From assembly GCA_944390015.1 (NCBI GenBank), contig CALXOL010000012.1, positions 20,189-84,188 of the forward strand: 64,000 nt of DNA, in the 5' to 3' direction. This document shows positions 60,248 through 64,000 of this stretch, piece by piece; positions within the stretch are counted from its first letter, which is position 1; each line of letters starts with the position of its first letter. The notes beneath the pieces are model-generated. The model saw only the letters and a program-made list of their open reading frames with translations, was not told the origin of the DNA and ran no database searches. Position numbers and translations under genes: made by a program. This stretch comes from an uncultured Spirochaetaceae bacterium (GTDB taxonomy: Bacteria; Spirochaetota; Spirochaetia; Sphaerochaetales; Sphaerochaetaceae).

Positions 60248-61870
60248 GCTCTCAGCATGGCGCATAGAGATCTCTGACTCGTCTCCAGATAGGAGCCGAG
60301 CGATTTCCCTGACCTTATCATCCCCGCTGATATACCTCAAATGACTTACGGTCCTACCCTTCTCCTCACTCTTATCGACAAGGATATGGCTATCTGCGCG
60401 ACTTGCTATCTGGGCCAGATGAGTTATTGCGATTATCTGGTGGCTTTTTGCCAGTTCTTTCATGACTAGAGAGACGTTACTTGCAGCATGTCCGCTGATT
60501 CCCGTATCTATCTCATCAAATATAAGAGTCTCAACATCATCACTGTCAAGGAAATTACTTTTTATCGCAAGCATTATTCTTGAAAGCTCTCCGCCCGATG
60601 CCGCATCCTCTATTGCACTCATCTTCTCACCTTTGTTCGGAGCTATCATGAATGATATCTGATCATAACCAGTGCCGGAGAGAGCAACGCGATCGATCCT
60701 TATATCAAACTGAGCACTCTCCATGCTGAGCTTCTTGAGTGTTGAAGTAATACTCCTTGTTAATTTCTCGGCCCGCTTAATACGCTTATTATGAAGTTCA
60801 TCAGCCTTTTCGAGGACTATCGCCCTCTGCTCTTCGATCTTCTTTTCAAGCTGTTCCAGATGCATGCCCTCATCCTCAGAAGAGGAAAGGAGATTCTTTA
60901 TCTCATCACGCCTTGCTATCGCCGCATCAAGTGAGCCTCCGTATTTCTTTCGTATTCTCTGCAGCGTTGCCAACCTGCTATTCAGCTGTTCAAGCTCATA
61001 TGGGTCGAAAGAATATGAGCTAAGCTTTTCTGAGACAGTATAAAGGATATCATCAGTTTCTATTGACGTACTTTCAAGTCTTGAAACAATATCTTCAAGG
61101 GACTCATCCCTGCTTCTGGCCTTTTTAAGCGAGGAAAGTGCCTGAGAAAGAGCTCTTGATGCCTCATCAAGCGCCTCCTTAGAATCTGTAAGATGCTCTA
61201 CGATGAACTCACTGCTGCTTGCAATGCTGAGCTTCTCCTTTATCTCATCATCCTCGCCTGCTATAAGGTCAGCTCCTTCAAGTTCGTTGAGGCTGTACTC
61301 CATATAAGCACGGTCCTCTTCCCATCTGCTGATCCTCTGCTCAAGAAGAGTCTTCTCTTTTTCAAGGGCAATAAGTTTTTCATATGAACAAGAGTAGTCT
61401 GCAAGAGATGATAAAATATCCTTTGAACTGTCGAGCATCCTTCTCTGGTTATCCTTTCTCATAAGCCCGATTGAGGAATTCTGACTTGTAATATCGACAA
61501 GCATTCTTCCTATCTCCTGACCTTCTGAGAGTGTTATCCCAGATCCGTTTACACTGTATATGCTCCTTCCATTCGCTCTTATCTGTCTTCGTATTATTAT
61601 CTGTCCATCCTCTGCATCGATGCCTTTATCTTCAAGAAGGCGAAGCAGTGCTTTTCTATCTGTTCTAAAAACAGCCTCAAGTTCTGCCTTTTCCTCCCCT
61701 GCCCTGATCTCATCCTTATCTGCCTTTGCACCGAGAATCAGGGATAAAGCGCCAAGTACTATGGATTTTCCAGAGCCGGTCTCTCCTGTAAGAACGGTCA
61801 TGCCCTCGTTTAATTCTAAATCAAGAGAAGGAATAAGGACAAAATTATTTATTTTAAGACTCTCAAGCAT
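60233..61870 (-). CDS. recN: DNA repair protein RecN
   Basis: A 545-residue SMC-like ATPase: MLESLKINNFVLIPSLDLELNEGMTVLTGETGSGKSIVLGALSLILG (Walker A), a long central coiled coil, the ABC signature SGGELSRIMLAIKS, Walker B TLIFDEIDTGISG and a C-terminal ITHLAQIAS switch His. It gathers and tethers ends at double-strand breaks. Its ATG overlaps the NAD kinase stop by 8 bp. Confidence 0.97.
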   Translation of the reverse strand: MLESLKINNFVLIPSLDLELNEGMTVLTGETGSGKSIVLGALSLILGAKADKDEIRAGEEKAELEAVFRTDRKALLRLLEDKGIDAEDGQIIIRRQIRANGRSIYSVNGSGITLSEGQEIGRMLVDITSQNSSIGLMRKDNQRRMLDSSKDILSSLADYSCSYEKLIALEKEKTLLEQRISRWEEDRAYMEYSLNELEGADLIAGEDDEIKEKLSIASSSEFIVEHLTDSKEALDEASRALSQALSSLKKARSRDESLEDIVSRLESTSIETDDILYTVSEKLSSYSFDPYELEQLNSRLATLQRIRKKYGGSLDAAIARRDEIKNLLSSSEDEGMHLEQLEKKIEEQRAIVLEKADELHNKRIKRAEKLTRSITSTLKKLSMESAQFDIRIDRVALSGTGYDQISFMIAPNKGEKMSAIEDAASGGELSRIMLAIKSNFLDSDDVETLIFDEIDTGISGHAASNVSLVMKELAKSHQIIAITHLAQIASRADSHILVDKSEEKGRTVSHLRYISGDDKVREIARLLSGDESEISMRHAESLLEV

Positions 61871-62714
61871 GCATCTCTCCAGACCAGTTTAGTTTATCGC
61901 GAATAACCTCTATGTAATTCCTCTTATGGCTTAAGATCAGGAGGGCCTTGCTCCTTGATTTCTCAATATTCACCTCATCTCCTTCCATCAAGGCAATTGA
62001 GCTCTGCCCGTCAACAGAGAGAACGACCTCTGTCCTCTGCCCCTCAGATACTTTGATCGTACAATACGTCTCACTACCTGTGACAAGTGGCCTGTTTGAG
62101 AGTGTGAAAGGACATATCGGGGTGATTATGAATGCTGAGATATCGGACATGAGGATTGGTCCCCCAGCTGCAAGGCTATAGCCGGTCGAACCAGTAGGGG
62201 TTGCAACTATAATACCATCTGCCTTAAAAAGACCTGCATATGTGTTATCAAGGTCGAGTTCTAGTTTTACGACCTTGCTGATACCGCTTGATGAGATGGT
62301 AGCCTCGTTTAGGGCATAGGAAGAGAATATCTTCTTCTTATTTCTCGTAACGGAAACCTTCAACATGAGACGCCTTGAAAGATTGTCCCCTTTCTCGACA
62401 TACCTTTCAAAAGCCTCCTTCCATTCATCTTTTCCTACTTCGGTGATATAGCCGAACGTACCAAGATTAACAGGTAGAATGGGCAGCCCCAGGTCATGAA
62501 CCTTCCTAGCTACATATAGTACGGTACCATCCCCGCCGAGACTGATTACTAAATCGGTTGAATAAGGTATTATCACATCATCAGACGTGCTCATGGTCAT
62601 CAGCGTGGAGTGCTTGATATTTACCGAATCGAGATAAGCCTCTATCTCTCTTGATAGAGGAATCGACTCCTTCTTTATTCCATTTGCGATGATCAGAACT
62701 TCCTCTGGCTTCAC
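61863..62714 (-). CDS. nadK: NAD kinase
   Basis: A 283-residue ATP-NAD kinase: VISLGGDGTVLYVARKV (GGDG phosphate motif), LPVNLGTFGYITEV, ADGIIVATPTGSTGYSLAAGGPI. It makes NADP. It is followed by recN in overlap, a pairing found in several bacteria. Ordinary length. Confidence 0.97.
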   Translation of the reverse strand: MKPEEVLIIANGIKKESIPLSREIEAYLDSVNIKHSTLMTMSTSDDVIIPYSTDLVISLGGDGTVLYVARKVHDLGLPILPVNLGTFGYITEVGKDEWKEAFERYVEKGDNLSRRLMLKVSVTRNKKKIFSSYALNEATISSSGISKVVKLELDLDNTYAGLFKADGIIVATPTGSTGYSLAAGGPILMSDISAFIITPICPFTLSNRPLVTGSETYCTIKVSEGQRTEVVLSVDGQSSIALMEGDEVNIEKSRSKALLILSHKRNYIEVIRDKLNWSGEMHA

Positions 62715-62755
62715 TATTCGTCTCCTAAAACCCGATTAAAATTATTTTACCATAA

Positions 62756-63793
62756 TTACCCGATATGCCTTAATACTTTTTCAATGGTATCGACATCGGT
62801 ACTCTTTAAAAAAGGATAAAGAGGGAAAGATATGCACCTCGAAAGTGGGCCAACGGCATTAGGATAACGCTCATATTTCTCCTGATACCTGAATCCGATG
62901 CTGTCTTTAAAAGAGCGCCTGACCTCAATCCCGTTCTTCTGGGCAAACTCAATCGCCTCATCAATCCTGGTTTCGACAACTACAGGAAAAGTAAAACCAT
63001 TGGGATTGAAATTAATATTCCCACTAAGAAATGACTTTCCATCCCCTTTCTGTAGACTCTGCTGGAAAGCCTTGAAGATCTCACGTCTCCTTTCAATAGT
63101 ACTCTCGATCTTAACAAGCTGAACTATTCCAAGAGAAGCATTCATATCAGGAAGCTCATTATAACGCTTTGTCTTCTCCAGCTCCTTCTTCAAAGCCTCT
63201 GTATACTCATCCTTTCTGCTCACTGCTATAGCTCCCCCAGCTGTCGAGATGATTCCATCCTCTTCAAAGGAGCATATTACAATATCACCAAGCATTCCCG
63301 CGTTAATATCAGAAAATGAAGAGCAAAGAGATTCGGTGACATCCTCTATGATAGGTATCTGAAGTTCCCTATAAGCGCTCATATCCTTATAAAGACTTCC
63401 AATCGGAGAAAAGAGTATAAGAGCTTTCACCCCATTGGACTCGATACCATTTTGAATATCTTCTATACTGGGCTGGCCATATTCATCAACATCAGTCAGA
63501 TATATTTCAAGGCCAAGTCGTTTTAACACATATTCATATATTTTTGGAGAATATACGGAAAGGGCCACAGTACTATGCTCTGGAAGTTCAAGAGCGTAAA
63601 GGCTATATGCCAAAGTATCAACGAAAGACCTTAGAACAATTCCATCTTTCGCACCTACAAAAGAAGCGAAAAGTTTTACGAACTCCCTCTTCTTCTCTCC
63701 AGGGCCTATCTTTTCATCGACCATGGTCTGCAAAACAGCATCCATGTCCTTACGTGTCAATGTCGGTTTGGTAAATCTAATAGAAATTGCCAT
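62756..63793 (-). CDS. DegT/DnrJ-fold protein lacking the PLP lysine
   Basis: A 345-residue fold-type I protein of the DegT/DnrJ/EryC1 family, which normally transfer amino groups onto sugar nucleotides. The Asp that holds the PLP ring nitrogen is present (IIEDVTES, Asp151). Where family members have S-F-x-x-x-K in front of a Gly-rich turn, this protein has SFEEDG followed by IISTAGGA, so the position of the Schiff-base lysine is Gly180. It may be inactive, use another residue (a His in ColD-type enzymes) or be a regulator. It follows the 5S gene by about 175 bp in the same direction and ends 41 bp before nadK. Confidence 0.75.
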   Translation of the reverse strand: MAISIRFTKPTLTRKDMDAVLQTMVDEKIGPGEKKREFVKLFASFVGAKDGIVLRSFVDTLAYSLYALELPEHSTVALSVYSPKIYEYVLKRLGLEIYLTDVDEYGQPSIEDIQNGIESNGVKALILFSPIGSLYKDMSAYRELQIPIIEDVTESLCSSFSDINAGMLGDIVICSFEEDGIISTAGGAIAVSRKDEYTEALKKELEKTKRYNELPDMNASLGIVQLVKIESTIERRREIFKAFQQSLQKGDGKSFLSGNINFNPNGFTFPVVVETRIDEAIEFAQKNGIEVRRSFKDSIGFRYQEKYERYPNAVGPLSRCISFPLYPFLKSTDVDTIEKVLRHIG

Positions 63794-63922
63794 AGTTAGA
63801 ATATAGCATAATAAAATAAGATAATCATTAATAATAAATCAATATATAAACAATATAAAAATTAAATAAAACAGATATAAAACAGATATAGTAAAACTAT
63901 AGAAAAGAATAACAAAGAATAT

Positions 63923-63949
63923 AAAAAAAACCTCTCCGATGAGGAGAGG
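63923..63949 (-). terminator. rRNA operon terminator
   Basis: CCTCTCC (63931-63937) with GGAGAGG (63943-63949), 7 bp and a 5-base loop, then TTTTTTTT on the minus strand. It lies 20 bases past the 5S 3' end. Confidence 0.85.
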
Positions 63950-63968
63950 GGAAAATACAAATAAAAAA

Positions 63969-64000
63969 CCTGGCAGCTACCTACTCTCCCACGGACGGGC
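63969..64000 (-). rRNA. rrf: 5S ribosomal RNA, 3' end only
   Basis: The minus-strand sequence GTGGGAGAGTAGGTAGCTGC, then CAGG, is the conserved 3' part of bacterial 5S rRNA. The rest lies beyond the window. The 5S and presumably 23S and 16S genes lie upstream on this strand. Confidence 0.88.

Overview
The window is chromosomal DNA of a moderately low-GC bacterium, most likely a spirochaete (Spirochaetota, Treponema/Sphaerochaeta side). This is an inference from gene content: a GH57 pair (branching-enzyme type and DUF3536 type) with a DUF4912 protein between them, a stripped division cluster without ftsI or mur genes, a sigma54-type cascade feeding a small RpoD-family sigma factor, and FlhF. 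No 16S sequence is present to confirm it.

Positions 1 to about 23.88 kb are the right part of an integrated HK97-like siphophage prophage; its left end lies before position 1. On the minus strand, reading from about 19 kb down to 1, come Cro, small early genes, a replication/recombination block (Sak4/AAA-type ATPase, DUF669, PD-(D/E)XK nuclease, DEAD-like helicase, Toprim primase fused to a helicase, an iteron-like repeat cluster, VRR-NUC), then packaging and head genes (HNH, TerS, TerL, portal fused to a gpF-like domain, protease, capsid), connectors, tail tube and the start of a tail chaperone. On the plus strand lie the CI-type repressor, two AT-rich cargo genes (DnaQ exonuclease-BRCT and a HEPN-motif DUF3644 protein) and a tyrosine integrase abutting tRNA-Glu. 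A 0.43-kb gap among the early genes (17.85-18.28 kb) holds a strongly foldable candidate RNA on the plus strand, the most novel-looking element here.

From 23.9 to 37.4 kb is housekeeping DNA: tRNA-Glu, tRNA-Gln, tsaD, tRNA-Thr, a DUF368 transporter, ppdK, a sigma factor gene with a near-consensus sigma54 promoter, groES alone, a DinG-like helicase, an NtrC/NtrB-type pair, holB-like and cvpA. secA (37.5-40.2 kb) is followed by a decayed tandem array of phage tail genes (40.27-41.88 kb) related to the tail genes at the start of the window. It preserves a textbook -1 frameshift signal in the tail-assembly-chaperone gene.

From 41.9 to 55.2 kb are a LytM-fold protein without metal ligands, divergent from a PBP-like protein without its active serine, then one long minus-strand gene run: mraZ-rsmH-ftsL-ftsW-ftsQ-ftsA-ftsZ-xer-dprA-like-xer-hslV-hslU-flhF. 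This ties septum formation, chromosome dimer resolution and proteolysis into one transcriptional direction. The last part (55.5-64 kb) has the glycogen/alpha-glucan GH57 genes, recN, NAD kinase, a DegT-fold protein lacking the PLP lysine, and the 3' end and terminator of an rRNA operon (5S) on the minus strand.
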